This document shows, in pieces, positions 35,114-43,406 of a stretch of 64,000 nucleotides of DNA. The notes below the pieces were generated by a model, which was not told where the DNA came from, made no database searches, and saw only the letters and a program-made list of their open reading frames with translations. Made by a program: the position numbers and the translations under genes. The DNA comes from CBDAQA01 sp965198865. GTDB lineage: Bacteria > Planctomycetota > Phycisphaerae > Tepidisphaerales > Tepidisphaeraceae. Every line of letters starts with the position of its first letter. Position 1 is the stretch's first letter. The stretch is taken from assembly GCA_965198865.1 (NCBI GenBank), contig CBDAQA010000032.1, positions 62,001 to 126,000 of the forward strand. The letters are read 5' to 3'.

Positions 35114-38100
35114 TCAGTTGAGTTCCATCCATGCCTTAAGGACCGGCACGACGCCAATCGGGGCCTGGGCGGAGCGAAGATACGTGTTCTTGATGTGTCG
35201 CTCCACTTTGCCCCGCACGTCGGACAGCGTCTCGCGCGGCACATCGAGCTGCCGCGGGGTGGACGGGTCGGAGCGGATGACGGTGGCGATGTCGGGCGGG
35301 GACTCGGCGATCAGGCCGGTGTTCAGGTCGTACAGGTACCAGCGGGTCTCGCCGGCGGCGTCGGTCCAGGGCGGCGGCTGGGGCGGGGGCGGGGCGGCGT
35401 TGAACAGGGGGGCGACGTCGGCGGCCGTGGTGCGAACCACCGCCTTGGGCGGGGGGCCGGGCAGGCGGTAGCAGAAGAAGACGGCGCGGACGCCGGGCGC
35501 GGGGTGGGCGCGGCCGCTGAAGACGCGGTTGGGCATGGCGGCCACGGCGGCGGCGAGGCCGGGGTGGTCGGCCAGAAGTTGCTTGTACTCGGTCTGGAGC
35601 CGTTCGCCGGCCGTCTGGGTGCCGTCGTACTCCTCGTTGAACTCCTTGAGGGCGTCGTAGTCGTCGTCGGGCGTGAGCAGCTGGCGGCCCTCGATGCCGA
35701 ACGTCTTGCTGATCCGCAGCGTCTTGTGGGTGACGGTGGCGTACAGGCTGAGCAGGCGGTTGAGCGCGGTCGGCGGGAGGAAGTTCCAGTAGATGACGGT
35801 GCCGCGGACGGCGGCCTGGTCGGGGTGATCGGCCACGAGGGCGGCCTCGACCTCGCCGTTCAGGCGGCGGTCGACGCGGCCGATCCGCTGCATGAGGCGG
35901 ACGGGATTCCAGTGCAAGTCGTAGTTGATCAGCCGGGTGGCGTCCTGCAGGTTCAACCCCTCGGAGAGGACGTCGGTCGAGATCAGGATGCGGGTCTCGG
36001 GCAATTTCTCGGTGGCCAGGCCGGCGGACGTGGTGCCGTTGTAATAGGGGGCGAACTGGCGGATGACGTCGCCGCGGTCGCCGGCCGTGGACCCGTCGAT
36101 CTGGGCCAGGCCGGTCAGGCCGGCTTCATTGAGCTGATCGGCCAGATACCGGGCAGTGGCGGTGAACTCGGTGAAGATGAGCACCTTGCGATCGACCAGG
36201 TCGGGGTCGGTCGTGAGCAGGCGGATCAGCTCCTGCAACTTGTGGTCGTGGGCGGGGCCGAAGTGGGCCAGTTCCTTGAGGAAGTCGGCCACGGTGTCCA
36301 GATCGGTCTGGGTCTCGCCGAGCATTTTGGGGACGTCGTACACCTTGCGGTCGAGCTTGTTGGCCCAGGCGTCCTCCATCATCTCCTGGGGGACCAAATC
36401 CTCGGCCGGCTCCTCGTCGAGGTTAAACAGGTTCCGGTCGACCTCGACCCGGCCGACGATCTCGGCGTGGCGGGTCTTGAACTGGGCGAGCCACCGCTTC
36501 TCGGTCGTCGTGTCGCTGTGGACCTCGGCGAAGGCGAGCAGCTTGAGCAGCAACAGGCGGCACGACTGACCGAAGGCCTCGGCCGAGCTTTCGAACCGTT
36601 TGAGGAAGCTGGTGCGGATGAGCGTGACGATCTGCTTCTGGCGGCCGGCGGTGGCGCCGGGGAACACCTCGTCGGCCCCGGTCGGCAGCTGGACCGTGCC
36701 GACGCCGGAGACGGGGTAGGCCAACGGGTCGTAGATGGCCAGGGAGAACAGGGCCCGGCCGTTGCGGAACGCCTTCTCAAGCAGGTCGAGCAGCCGCTCG
36801 TAGCCGGCGCTGAGGTCGTAGCCGGCCACCCGGGGCGGTTGGCGGACCGGGAAGATCGCCTTCGCGCCGCCCTCCCGCGCCTGGCTGTCCCGGACGAACC
36901 CGCGGCTCCGCTGGACGACGATGCGGCGGAAGAGACGGTCGTCCGACAACACCTGTTCGGCCTCGATCAAGTCGGTGATCGGCTCGCCGTCGGCGGCGGC
37001 ACCGGCCGTCGCGGCGGCCACCGTCTGTTTCAGATCCTGCTCCATCTTGCGGAAGTGGCCGGGGAGCGAGTGGATGCCCAGCGTCGGGTCCAGCGACTGG
37101 AAGTAGCCGGGGTCCTTGCGGCTGAACAGCTCGATCATGTGCTGCAAATCGATCAGCCGGTTGTTCACCGGCGTGGCCGTGAGCAGGAACATCTGCTTGC
37201 CGCCGCAGATCTCGAACAGCTTGCGGTACCGGGACGGGTTGCGGTCCCCGTGGCCGGCCAGGCCGGGGTTGCGGAAGTGGTGGGCCTCGTCGATGACGAA
37301 CGCGTCGAACCCCTCAGCCACGTCGCGGAACTCAGCCGGGAAGTCGACGTCGGCGGTGACGCCGCGGATCAGGTCCGTGTGGTTGAAGATCTTCAACCGC
37401 TGGCGGCTCACGCGGGGCAGGTACCGGTCGATGGCCGCCTGCCAGACCGGCTTGCGGGCGGCCTTGGGGACGAGCAGGCAGACAAACTTCCCCTCCTGCA
37501 CCGTCAACCGCTCGATCAGCATCAGGCCGACGAACGTCTTGCCCAGCCCGACGCCGTCGCACAGGAAGGCCCCGCCGAACCGGTCGGCGATCCGCACCAG
37601 CTGGTGGTATCCGTCCCGCTGGTACCCGTCGAGCAGGCGGTAGACCTGAGAGTTGTTCCGCTCCCAGTCGGTCGCCGTCTGCTGGACGTCGGCGAACAGC
37701 TGGTGCAACGAACGGGCGTATACGTCAAACGGCGTGTACGGGCGCACGTGCCGGTCGACGACGGTGAGCAGGGCCGACGTCACGTCCTCGGCGTCGGCCC
37801 AGTAACGGTCGAACCAGTCGGCCACCTGAGCGGCAGTGGGATCGTCCACGCGGACGTTGAGCTCGACGTTCCGCGAAAGGCCAGGCGCGGTGAAGTTGGA
37901 CGAACCGACCACGGCGCTGACGCCGTCGGCCGGTGTGCCGCGGACGATGTACGCCTTGGCGTGGAACCGGGTCTGTCGATACAGGCGGCACTGGATGCGG
38001 CCGGACCGCAGCCCGGGGGCGATCTCGTCGACGCCGGATAGGAAGTCGTCGGCGGTCTTGGTCGCCTCAACGCTCTCGTCCAGCGCGGCCGTGATGCGGC

Positions 38101-38338
38101 CGACCGCACGCGCGAACGCGGTCGCGGTGCGCAAGCTCACCTCGGGGTCGCCCATCAGGATGCGGACCGGGCGGGTGCCGGCCCAGGCGTCGCCCAGGGC
38201 GAGCGGCCCGCCGATCTCCAGGTGACCGGTGGCCACGTCCAGAGAAGTGGCCGGGCCGGACCAGGACCGCAACAGGGCGGCCAGCCGGCGGGACTCGTCG
38301 GCGTTGTCGAAGAGGAGGTCGTCCTGTTCCGGTGTCAC
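35114..38338 (-). CDS. Phospholipase D-like nuclease fused to SNF2 helicase
   Basis: A 1074-residue protein. Residues about 25-190 are a PLD-type domain with one HKD motif (TRFHAKAYIVRG, then VVGSSNFTAPGLSRNVELNV), as in helicase-linked PLD nucleases. The SNF2 motor follows: Walker A FLCDGVGLGKTFVGLML (about residue 262), FVIDEAHHFRNPG (DEAH, about residue 348), LLTATPVNNRLIDLQHMIEL, and in the C-terminal lobe RILISTDVLSEGLNLQDATR and NPVRLMQRIGRVDRRLNGE. It starts at GTG 38338 with AGGGG upstream. Gene order (this gene, then the methylase) suggests a split restriction complex: SNF2 translocation, PLD cleavage, ISP-like modification. Confidence 0.85.
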   Translation of the reverse strand: MTPEQDDLLFDNADESRRLAALLRSWSGPATSLDVATGHLEIGGPLALGDAWAGTRPVRILMGDPEVSLRTATAFARAVGRITAALDESVEATKTADDFLSGVDEIAPGLRSGRIQCRLYRQTRFHAKAYIVRGTPADGVSAVVGSSNFTAPGLSRNVELNVRVDDPTAAQVADWFDRYWADAEDVTSALLTVVDRHVRPYTPFDVYARSLHQLFADVQQTATDWERNNSQVYRLLDGYQRDGYHQLVRIADRFGGAFLCDGVGLGKTFVGLMLIERLTVQEGKFVCLLVPKAARKPVWQAAIDRYLPRVSRQRLKIFNHTDLIRGVTADVDFPAEFRDVAEGFDAFVIDEAHHFRNPGLAGHGDRNPSRYRKLFEICGGKQMFLLTATPVNNRLIDLQHMIELFSRKDPGYFQSLDPTLGIHSLPGHFRKMEQDLKQTVAAATAGAAADGEPITDLIEAEQVLSDDRLFRRIVVQRSRGFVRDSQAREGGAKAIFPVRQPPRVAGYDLSAGYERLLDLLEKAFRNGRALFSLAIYDPLAYPVSGVGTVQLPTGADEVFPGATAGRQKQIVTLIRTSFLKRFESSAEAFGQSCRLLLLKLLAFAEVHSDTTTEKRWLAQFKTRHAEIVGRVEVDRNLFNLDEEPAEDLVPQEMMEDAWANKLDRKVYDVPKMLGETQTDLDTVADFLKELAHFGPAHDHKLQELIRLLTTDPDLVDRKVLIFTEFTATARYLADQLNEAGLTGLAQIDGSTAGDRGDVIRQFAPYYNGTTSAGLATEKLPETRILISTDVLSEGLNLQDATRLINYDLHWNPVRLMQRIGRVDRRLNGEVEAALVADHPDQAAVRGTVIYWNFLPPTALNRLLSLYATVTHKTLRISKTFGIEGRQLLTPDDDYDALKEFNEEYDGTQTAGERLQTEYKQLLADHPGLAAAVAAMPNRVFSGRAHPAPGVRAVFFCYRLPGPPPKAVVRTTAADVAPLFNAAPPPPQPPPWTDAAGETRWYLYDLNTGLIAESPPDIATVIRSDPSTPRQLDVPRETLSDVRGKVERHIKNTYLRSAQAPIGVVPVLKAWMELN

Positions 38339-38402
38339 GTAGCAACCCCTTTGGTGAATGAGATCTTGCGCTCGCGGCCCTCACGACTGGGGCTGCTTGG
38401 CG

Positions 38403-39101
38403 TCAGTGTTTCGGGAGGTTGGACCAGGCCTGGTCGACGGCCTGCTTTAGATCCGCACCCTCGGGGACGGTGTACCCTTGACGCCCGTGCCGCACGAGTA
38501 GCCCCGTACGGACGAGGAGCGCCAGGCACAGGTAGACCTGGTAACTCGGGAGGTCAGCCAACTGATCCTCGCCGGGTGGCAGGATCTGCTCGGTCGTAAA
38601 CCGCCGACCGCCGGCGCCGAGCTTGGTGACCAGGGACGTCAGCCGGTCGAGGACTTCGCGCGGGCTGCGGTGCTCGTATTCACGCCGGTCCGACTTGCTG
38701 TAGCCGACCTTCACTAGGGTTTGGCCGTCGTCGTCGACCTGGAATACGGGGTAGCGGCCGGTTTCCGGGGTTCCGCGTCCGGAACGTGCTGCTGCCCGTT
38801 TTGAAGGTGCCGGGCGCACTGTTGCAGCCGCGGCGCTGCCATCGTGACCCCCATCGGCTTCGCCCGGCGTGGAGCTCGTCTGTTCCCCGGGAGACGCCGT
38901 GAGGCGGGCCGCCGCTCGAACCGGGGTCTGTGCCTGGCCGACTCCCCTGACCAGAACCGAAAGCCCGTCAGCCACGGACGCGAGGGCAGCCACGGTGGCG
39001 AACTCCTGCCGACGGTGCGCCTCGCTGACCAGGCCGCTCAGATCGCGGATCGCGGCCGCGAGTACCTTGTGTGCTTCGGATAACAGCAACTCGTCGGGCA
39101 T
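38403..39101 (-). CDS. Protein with C-terminal winged-helix-like domain, first gene of leftward defence operon
   Basis: A 232-residue protein not assigned to a family. The N-terminal 55 residues are helical (LLSEAHKVLAAAIRDLSGLV), then a disordered Ala/Gly/Thr linker (about residues 60-110), then a domain containing QTLVKVGYSKSDRREYEHRS, PREVLDRLTSLVTKLGAGGR and PSYQVYLCLALLVRTGLLVR, which looks like a winged helix. It begins 12 nt after a TATACT-like box and heads the leftward operon, divergent from the GHKL ATPase. A regulator or DNA-recognition subunit is plausible; neither is proven. Confidence 0.6.
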   Translation of the reverse strand: MPDELLLSEAHKVLAAAIRDLSGLVSEAHRRQEFATVAALASVADGLSVLVRGVGQAQTPVRAAARLTASPGEQTSSTPGEADGGHDGSAAAATVRPAPSKRAAARSGRGTPETGRYPVFQVDDDGQTLVKVGYSKSDRREYEHRSPREVLDRLTSLVTKLGAGGRRFTTEQILPPGEDQLADLPSYQVYLCLALLVRTGLLVRHGRQGYTVPEGADLKQAVDQAWSNLPKH

Positions 39102-39193
39102 GTCCCACAGTATAACCCATCGCGGAGTTTTAAAACAGCATTGACGACGTTGGCTTTCGCTGTAAAGTGCGCCGATCTAAACGGGAGGGCAAC
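39102..39193. promoter_or_regulatory. Divergent promoter region of the defence island
   Basis: Toward the left a TATACT box (reverse complement of 39109-39114) lies 12 nt from the ATG of the 232-aa gene. Toward the right, TTGACG (39141-39146) and TAAAGT (39163-39168) are 16 bp apart ahead of the GHKL gene. The intervening TTTTAAAA at 39128-39135 is an AT-rich palindrome in otherwise GC-rich DNA and could be an operator. Confidence 0.45.
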
Positions 39194-41266
39194 GTGGCAG
39201 GAACCAAAAAGGTTTCCGATTCAACGGCGACAAGTGCCGATCCGGCTTGGGCTTTTCGGCAAGTCACTCCGGGGGTCAGGCGCGACCCGTTCGAGGACGA
39301 ATTCTTTACGGGCGACGACCGGAGCGACCGGACGGACTTCCTGGTGCGAGAGGCGGTCCAGAACGCGTTGGACGCGCGTGACCCGCTGGCCGGGACGCCG
39401 GTGACCGTTCGGTTTGCCGTCCGCACCGGGCCGGCGGCCCTGCCGGCTACACGGGCGGCGCGGTTCCTTGCCGGCCTGGTGCCACATCTGAATGCCCAGA
39501 AGGACGAGTCGCTGCACATCGGGACTGCCGTCCCGGCGATGCCGTACATCGCGTACGAAGATTTCGGCACGCGGGGCCTTCGGGGCGACCCGCACCTCGA
39601 CAGCGACCCCGACGCCAGCGGCGGCCCGCCTCAGGACTTCTACTGGTTCTGGCGCAACGTCGGCCGGAGTGGCAAGGCCGGCAGCGACCGCGGCCGTTGG
39701 GGTCTGGGCAAGACGGTGTTCCCCAGTTCCTCTCGCATCCATGCCCACTTCGGGCTGACCGTGCGCGACGATCCGGTCGCCAGGCAGTTGCTGATGGGGC
39801 AGGCCGTCACCCGCATCCACAAGGTGGACGGCGTCGAGTACCAGCCGGAGGGGTACTTCTGCCGCCCACCCGCGGGCGGGACGGTAGACCTGCCTGTGGA
39901 CGACCAGGCATTCATCAAGGAGTTCGCCGACGCGTTCGGCCTGATCCGGGGCGACCGCCCTGGTCTGTCGATCGTCATGCCTTATTGCCACGAGGACCTT
40001 CGGGCCGACGACGTCACGCTGTCCGTCATCGTCCACTGGTTTTTCCCGATCCTTCGGGGCGAGCTCATGGTCGAGGTGAGCGGGCCGGACGGCGACAAGG
40101 TCGTGATCTCCGCGAGCACGGTCCGGGACGTCTCGGCCAAGATGGAGTGGAAGGGGAACCGGACGGAGAAGAAGCACACGCCGCCGCCGTTTGACCTGGC
40201 CAGTTGGGCGATCACGCAGCAGGTCGACGGCGGGTTGTCGGAGTTGAGGCTGGCGGGCATCTCGAAGGTGCCGGAGTGGAGTGAGGACCTGTTCCAACCG
40301 AAGCAGTTGGACGACCTCCGGCAGCGGTTATCCGACGGCCAACGTCTGGCGGTCCGGGTCCCGCTGACCGTGGAGCGGAAGGACGGCACGAAGAACGAGA
40401 CGCACTTCGACGTGTTCCTGGAGCGGGACGCCGACCTGACCCGTGGCGAGGATCACTTCGTGAGGGAGGGGATGACCGTCTCCCGCATCTCGACGCTGGC
40501 GTCGCACCGCGGCTTCCGCGGCCTGGTCGTGGTCGCGCACGATGAGCTGTCGGCCCTCCTCGGCGATGCCGAGGGGCCGGCGCACGAGGACTGGAAGCGG
40601 TCCGAGCGGCGGCCGGATCGCCGCTACGTCCGGTGGCCGAGCCGGCTGACGTTCGTCAAACAGTCGTTGACGAAGCTGGTCGGCTATCTCACGCCGCCGC
40701 CGGCGTCGCTCGACGTGGACCTGCTGGCGGACCTGTTCAACGTGGCCGACGCGCGGCGACGCGGTCCCAAGAGGAAGGGGGCGTCGCCGAAACCGGTCGG
40801 GGGCGACACCGGTAACCGGCCGCCGCCGGAGATCAAGTCCACCCCGAAGTGGTGGCGGGTCACCCAGACGCCCGGCGGGTTCCGCCTGCGTCGGTCCGGC
40901 AACGTGGCACCGCCCGAGCTGCCGCGGCGGCTGCGGGTGGCGGTGGCGTACGACCTGCCGGACGGCAACCCGGTTCACAACTGGAGCCGCTTCGATTTCG
41001 TCTTCGACGACGGCCCGGGGAACCCCGTGACGTTCAAGGTCACCGGGGCAGTGGTCGCCAAGCTCGGCGACAACCGTTTCGACGTCGAGGTCCGGCGGCC
41101 CGATTTCGTCGTGGAGGTCGGCGGGTTTGACACCGTGCGGGACGTGTTCGTGCGGACGAGCGAACTGGACGCCGACGGCGCGGACGCGATCGACGACGGC
41201 ACTGCCGTTGATCCGGTCGGCAGTGATGCCGCTGCCGGGGTCTCGCCAGTGGGAGGGGCAAACTGA
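39194..41266 (+). CDS. GHKL/HSP90-type ATPase domain protein, defence candidate
   Basis: A 690-residue protein whose first 180 residues carry GHKL ATPase motifs: N box REAVQNALDA (about residue 53), G1 box YEDFGTRGLRGD (about residue 122) and G2-like GRWGLGKTVFPSSSR (about residue 167). The remaining 500 residues are not recognised; they are beta-rich with a Pro/Lys linker near residue 525-550 and a C-terminal domain of the type LRVAVAYDLPDGNPVHNWSR. GHKL ATPases of this architecture (MORC, MutL, Hsp90-like) occur in several phage-defence systems. The GTG start has GGGAGG at 39183-39188. The stop overlaps the next start (TGATG), so the three genes are coupled. Confidence 0.72.
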   Translation: MAGTKKVSDSTATSADPAWAFRQVTPGVRRDPFEDEFFTGDDRSDRTDFLVREAVQNALDARDPLAGTPVTVRFAVRTGPAALPATRAARFLAGLVPHLNAQKDESLHIGTAVPAMPYIAYEDFGTRGLRGDPHLDSDPDASGGPPQDFYWFWRNVGRSGKAGSDRGRWGLGKTVFPSSSRIHAHFGLTVRDDPVARQLLMGQAVTRIHKVDGVEYQPEGYFCRPPAGGTVDLPVDDQAFIKEFADAFGLIRGDRPGLSIVMPYCHEDLRADDVTLSVIVHWFFPILRGELMVEVSGPDGDKVVISASTVRDVSAKMEWKGNRTEKKHTPPPFDLASWAITQQVDGGLSELRLAGISKVPEWSEDLFQPKQLDDLRQRLSDGQRLAVRVPLTVERKDGTKNETHFDVFLERDADLTRGEDHFVREGMTVSRISTLASHRGFRGLVVVAHDELSALLGDAEGPAHEDWKRSERRPDRRYVRWPSRLTFVKQSLTKLVGYLTPPPASLDVDLLADLFNVADARRRGPKRKGASPKPVGGDTGNRPPPEIKSTPKWWRVTQTPGGFRLRRSGNVAPPELPRRLRVAVAYDLPDGNPVHNWSRFDFVFDDGPGNPVTFKVTGAVVAKLGDNRFDVEVRRPDFVVEVGGFDTVRDVFVRTSELDADGADAIDDGTAVDPVGSDAAAGVSPVGGAN

Positions 41267-42066
41267 TGATCAGCCGGTTCAATTACACCGAGCGGCAAAC
41301 GATCCGCCACGACATGATCCGCGTCACGGTCGACGACGGCCCGCCACGCCGGTTCAGTGCGACCTTCAACTTTGAGGGCGTCCCCCTTCCCGCCGACGGC
41401 CGGGTGTACGTCGAGGCCCTGAGCGGCGGGTCCTCGACTGTGCTGCGGTTCGCGTTCGGGACCGTCGCCGCGGTCCAGGTGCCAGAGGACACCGACCTGA
41501 CCGACCTGCCGGGCGAGACGGTCCACTTCACGGTGAAGATCGTCGACGAGCGCGACGAGGTGGGCAAGCTGCTCGCCCTGTGCGAGAACATCCGCCCGCG
41601 GCTGGCCGACGAAACGGGCGCGTCCGGCCTGCTGTCGATCCTACCGGTCAACCCGACCGCCGAACTGGGGGAGCGCGTCTGGCGGCTGACCTTCACGACC
41701 CGCCCGTGGCTCGACGTGAACAATCAGATCCCCGGAATCATGGAGATCGCCCGCGACGACCGCAGGTTCTTCTCCCTCGTGTATCCCGAGGTCGTCCGGC
41801 AGGTGCTCTACCGCACGCTGGTCCGCGAGAGGTACCTGGACGTTCAGAACAATGACGACAGCTGGCAGGACCAGTGGTTGAGGTTCGCGATCCACTGGCA
41901 CCCCGAGCACCAGACGCCCCCGTCCGTCGGCGACCTCGACAAGATGTCGGACGAAGAGACTTCGTCGCTCGAGGTGTGGATCGACGAGGTCGTTGGCCGT
42001 TTCTGCGAGCAGAAGTTTGTCCGCCTGGAATACATGGCGGCGGTGGACGGGGAGGGTGACAAATGA
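41266..42066 (+). CDS. Unknown protein, second gene of GHKL operon
   Basis: A 266-residue protein, no family recognised. Residues 1-95 look like a beta sandwich (MISRFNYTERQTIRHDMIRV, RVYVEALSGGSSTVLRFAFG); the rest is mixed helix/strand (VWRLTFTTRPWLDVNNQIPG, LVYPEVVRQVLYRTLVRERY) and ends acidic. It overlaps the GHKL gene by one base and the next gene by four bases, strongly implying that the three products act together. Possibly an adaptor for the ATPase. Confidence 0.65.
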   Translation: MISRFNYTERQTIRHDMIRVTVDDGPPRRFSATFNFEGVPLPADGRVYVEALSGGSSTVLRFAFGTVAAVQVPEDTDLTDLPGETVHFTVKIVDERDEVGKLLALCENIRPRLADETGASGLLSILPVNPTAELGERVWRLTFTTRPWLDVNNQIPGIMEIARDDRRFFSLVYPEVVRQVLYRTLVRERYLDVQNNDDSWQDQWLRFAIHWHPEHQTPPSVGDLDKMSDEETSSLEVWIDEVVGRFCEQKFVRLEYMAAVDGEGDK

Positions 42067-42806
42067 GAGTACGACGGTTGAACGACATTGGACTTGCCCG
42101 GTTCAGGACCTACTTGGCGGAACTGCGCGAAACGCCCACCAAAACGCCGCCGGTCGCGATGCTCGAGGACGACACGGTCACGCTTGCGGTGCCGGAAGGG
42201 GTCGAGGTTGATGACCGGCCGCTCCGGACCAAGAGTGAGGCGGCGACGTACCTCAAGGCCCAGCTCGGACCGCTCTCCCGCCAAGACCTGTTCAAGGACG
42301 CCGGACTTTGGACATGGCTGTCTCTGTTCTACTTCGACGAGGTATGCCCGGCGGTGGCGGGTGGCCATCGCAAGCCCGCGAACGATGCCCACTACCTGTT
42401 GGAGCCCAACGACTCGTTCCGCTACTACAAGCACTTGCTCGCGACGCCGGTACGCGTGCTCGGCCTCGCGCCCGTACACCACAAGGTTCTCCTGAACGCC
42501 CCATTGCCAGTCCTGGGGCAGATCATGGAGCGGATGGCCGCCCGACTGTACCTGCTCAGAATCCCGTGTGTGCCGGAGGTGATCGACGTCTTGTACTACG
42601 ACGAGACGAAGGGCCGGGCCAAGCGAGGGATTGCCAACCCGAACCGCGGCGTCAAGCGCGGCGACCTGACCAATCGCTTCCCGGCCCGCATGCGTCAGCT
42701 CCAGCTCACGTATGACGCCCACGCACTCTCGGCGGGGCAGCTGGTGAAGCTGCTCGGCCGCGAGTTCGAGCCATGGCTGCCGAAACCGACGCTGCCGTTC
42801 GAGTAG
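42063..42806 (+). CDS. Unknown protein, third gene of GHKL operon (possibly DUF6339-like)
   Basis: A 247-residue protein. The core pattern LGPLSRQDLFKDAGLWTWLS, LFYFDEVCP, AHYLLEPNDSFRYYKHLLAT and the central helix MERMAARLYLLRIPCVPEVI recall proteins I associate with DUF6339, which are found beside Z1/GHKL-type defence genes; this is from memory and unverified. No catalytic motif is evident. It ends LPKPTLPFE just before a 400-bp non-coding stretch leading to the element's right end, so it is the last gene of the mobile element. Confidence 0.6.
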   Translation: MRVRRLNDIGLARFRTYLAELRETPTKTPPVAMLEDDTVTLAVPEGVEVDDRPLRTKSEAATYLKAQLGPLSRQDLFKDAGLWTWLSLFYFDEVCPAVAGGHRKPANDAHYLLEPNDSFRYYKHLLATPVRVLGLAPVHHKVLLNAPLPVLGQIMERMAARLYLLRIPCVPEVIDVLYYDETKGRAKRGIANPNRGVKRGDLTNRFPARMRQLQLTYDAHALSAGQLVKLLGREFEPWLPKPTLPFE

Positions 42807-43406
42807 GCGTGGGCAAACGCGCCACCCGACCCGAGGTCTACCGCAGCTGAACCGGTAACGGGCCGCACGTGGACCTACCGAAACAGTGACATGGGGGATG
42901 GGTATAAGCCGGCCTGTGAGGTTGCCTACCAGCATGGGATGGCGAGTTCGGCCCCGAGGCCTGAACCCAATCACCCAACCTGCAAACACGACTCGATCCT
43001 CAACAGATGTTTGCCCTCTCCCCTGGGCCTGAGTCGCAGCTCAATCGCAAGAATCATTTTCCGGTACATACCGGCATTCCCGTCCCAATACCGCGATTCC
43101 GTGCGAAAAAACGCCATCGCACGCGACGCCTTGCGAATCTAAGGTCTGAAGCGTAGGATCATGGCCCACAGTGACCTACGAGGTTTCTCGGCGGCGATTT
43201 TCGGGGCCTGTTAACCGGCTGGTTGTAGGTTCGAGTCCTACCTGCCGAGTCCTTCCCCCCTCCAAACAGAAAACCCACCCGTGGCACCGGTGTCACAGTT
43301 TTCTGCTGCGCAATCCGCTCGGGACGATTCGCCGTCAACGCTGTTGAGGGGTTGCCGTAGTTGTCTTCACCGAGACGCCGGCCACCGACCCACGGAACCC
43401 ACCCGA
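42807..43406. other. Non-coding right end of the element and chromosomal junction
   Basis: No gene is convincing here; the short open frames lack ribosome sites and family features. The stretch holds the tRNA-Asn fragment at 43207-43250, where the mobile element appears to end. It also has a CCGG-centred palindrome at about 43061-43074. Chromosomal sequence begins after 43250. Confidence 0.55.
43207..43250 (+). other. Displaced 3' part of tRNA-Asn (attR of the conjugative element)
   Basis: From the anticodon loop onward this is a normal tRNA-Asn(GTT): anticodon GTT 43210-43212, 3' anticodon stem CCGGC, T-arm GTAGG/TTCGAGT/CCTAC (43225-43241), acceptor strand CTGCCGA and discriminator G at 43249. 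The 5' side of the anticodon stem (GGGGC) does not pair and no D-arm exists, so it is not a working tRNA. ICEs that integrate into tRNA genes leave such a 3' copy at one end. TCGGCGG at 43188-43194 could pair with the acceptor, so a decayed D-arm-less tRNA is the alternative. Confidence 0.7.

Noticed and set aside
35195..38041. 948-codon open frame on the plus strand, opposite the PLD-SNF2 helicase gene
   Set aside because: It mirrors the helicase gene in GC-rich DNA; its product is low-complexity Val/Gly/Asp/Gln text with no motif, no ribosome site, and it overlaps a well-supported gene along its full length.
38403..39101. Assignment of the island's first gene as a known restriction-system regulator
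   Set aside because: A winged-helix-like C-terminus is visible but no family-defining motif, so it is left as unknown.
42891..43142. 83-codon plus-strand open frame near the element's right end
   Set aside because: No ribosome site, no recognisable pattern, and ordinary non-coding composition; treated as intergenic.
43188..43250. Complete tRNA gene at the element junction
   Set aside because: The D-arm is absent and the anticodon stem cannot pair, so it is kept as a displaced tRNA 3' end (att site) rather than a functional tRNA.
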